A stretch of DNA of 64,000 nt from Gleimia sp. 6138-11-ORH1 (GTDB taxonomy: Bacteria > Actinomycetota > Actinomycetes > Actinomycetales > Actinomycetaceae): positions 62,001 through 126,000 of the forward strand of contig NZ_JANUXV010000001.1 in assembly GCF_024814355.1 (NCBI RefSeq), in the 5' to 3' direction. Below the pieces are notes generated by a model. It was not told the origin of the DNA and searched no databases. It saw nothing but the letters and a program-made list of their open reading frames with translations. How positions within the stretch are numbered: the stretch's first letter is position 1; every line of letters starts with the position of its first letter. Positions 63,815 through 64,000 of the stretch are shown piece by piece. Made by a program: the position numbers and the translations under genes.

Positions 63815-64000
63815 TTAACGATGGTTACTTTCAGTTTCTTCGTCGGTCGCTTCCTTAGCAGCTTGCAGCTCTTCCATTAAAGAACGCAATTCAGTTCTAA
63901 GTTCGGAGCGCACAAAGTCACGGGTAGCTACTTCAGAAAGGGATAAACGCAAGCTGGCAATTTCTCTGAGCAAATATTCAGTATCGGAAAGATTACGCTC
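63815..64000 (-). CDS. DUF1003 family protein, C-terminal end (gene runs past the window)
   Basis: The last 61 codons on the minus strand, ending in TAA at 63815. The peptide contains RNLSDTEYLLREIASLRLSLSEV and ATRDFVRSELRTELR, which resembles the tail of actinobacterial DUF1003 membrane proteins. In mycobacteria these lie between an MgtE-type magnesium transporter and mrp. The rest is acidic and highly charged. Membrane helices would lie in the missing part. The assignment rests on this short stretch plus the mrp neighbourhood. Confidence 0.7.
   Translation of the reverse strand, partial: ERNLSDTEYLLREIASLRLSLSEVATRDFVRSELRTELRSLMEELQAAKEATDEETESNHR

Overview
The window looks like a chromosomal segment of a low-to-middle GC actinobacterium, most likely in or near the family Actinomycetaceae; I cannot name the genus. 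The evidence is the actinobacterial gene order tatD - rpf - rpf - rsmA - ispE - ABC-F, the glmU-prs pair, a tatB/mrp/DUF1003 neighbourhood, resuscitation-promoting-factor-type enzymes, LPxTG-anchored surface glycosidases, and several genes whose -10 box lies only 6-8 bases before the start codon (leaderless mRNA).

Layout. 1-3378: end of a type II-C CRISPR locus (last part of cas1, cas2, array of 44 repeats). 3379-5086: a broken secreted-protein gene and a small membrane protein. 5083-10277, minus strand: nadE, ackA and pta. Between 7.2 and 11.8 kb lie three clusters of tandem 52-bp units built on a palindrome, two of them flanking a DUF559-type nuclease-like gene. 11977-17489: an asymmetric heterodimeric ABC exporter and guaA. 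17863-20830: an AT-rich two-gene SIR2-HerA antiphage island just after guaA. 21349-26748: wall-anchored GH101 endo-alpha-N-acetylgalactosaminidase. 26956-34463: tatD, two Rpf/lytic enzymes, rsmA, ispE and an ABC-F protein. 34533-38072: lipoprotein and ABC-2 transporter. 38234-38308: tRNA-Gln(TTG). 38605-43863: wall-anchored protein holding two complete sialidase modules. 44098-46666: short glmU, prs and rplY. 46922-58040: nucleoside uptake and salvage (BMP lipoprotein, NupAPQ-type transporter, cdd, deoA, deoC, deoxynucleoside kinase, phosphosugar mutase, pnp). 58113-64000: O-methyltransferase, tatB, two YbjN proteins, mrp, an OatA-like acyltransferase and the end of a DUF1003 gene.

How they work together. 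Sialidase and GH101 act one after the other on mucin O-glycans. The nucleoside locus imports nucleosides and degrades or re-phosphorylates them. Pta-AckA makes ATP from acetyl-CoA. CRISPR and SIR2-HerA are two independent phage defences.

The least expected signal is a short motif, CGCCCTCGGAAA (TTTCCGAGGGCG on the other strand). It recurs within genes and between them far above chance and resembles a DNA-uptake or Chi-type genome signal. Other points worth attention are the 52-bp palindromic units, an ABC exporter whose two ATPase halves have lost opposite motifs, the duplicated sialidase, a GlmU lacking its acetyltransferase end, and a pair of CRISPR spacers that differ mainly at codon third positions.
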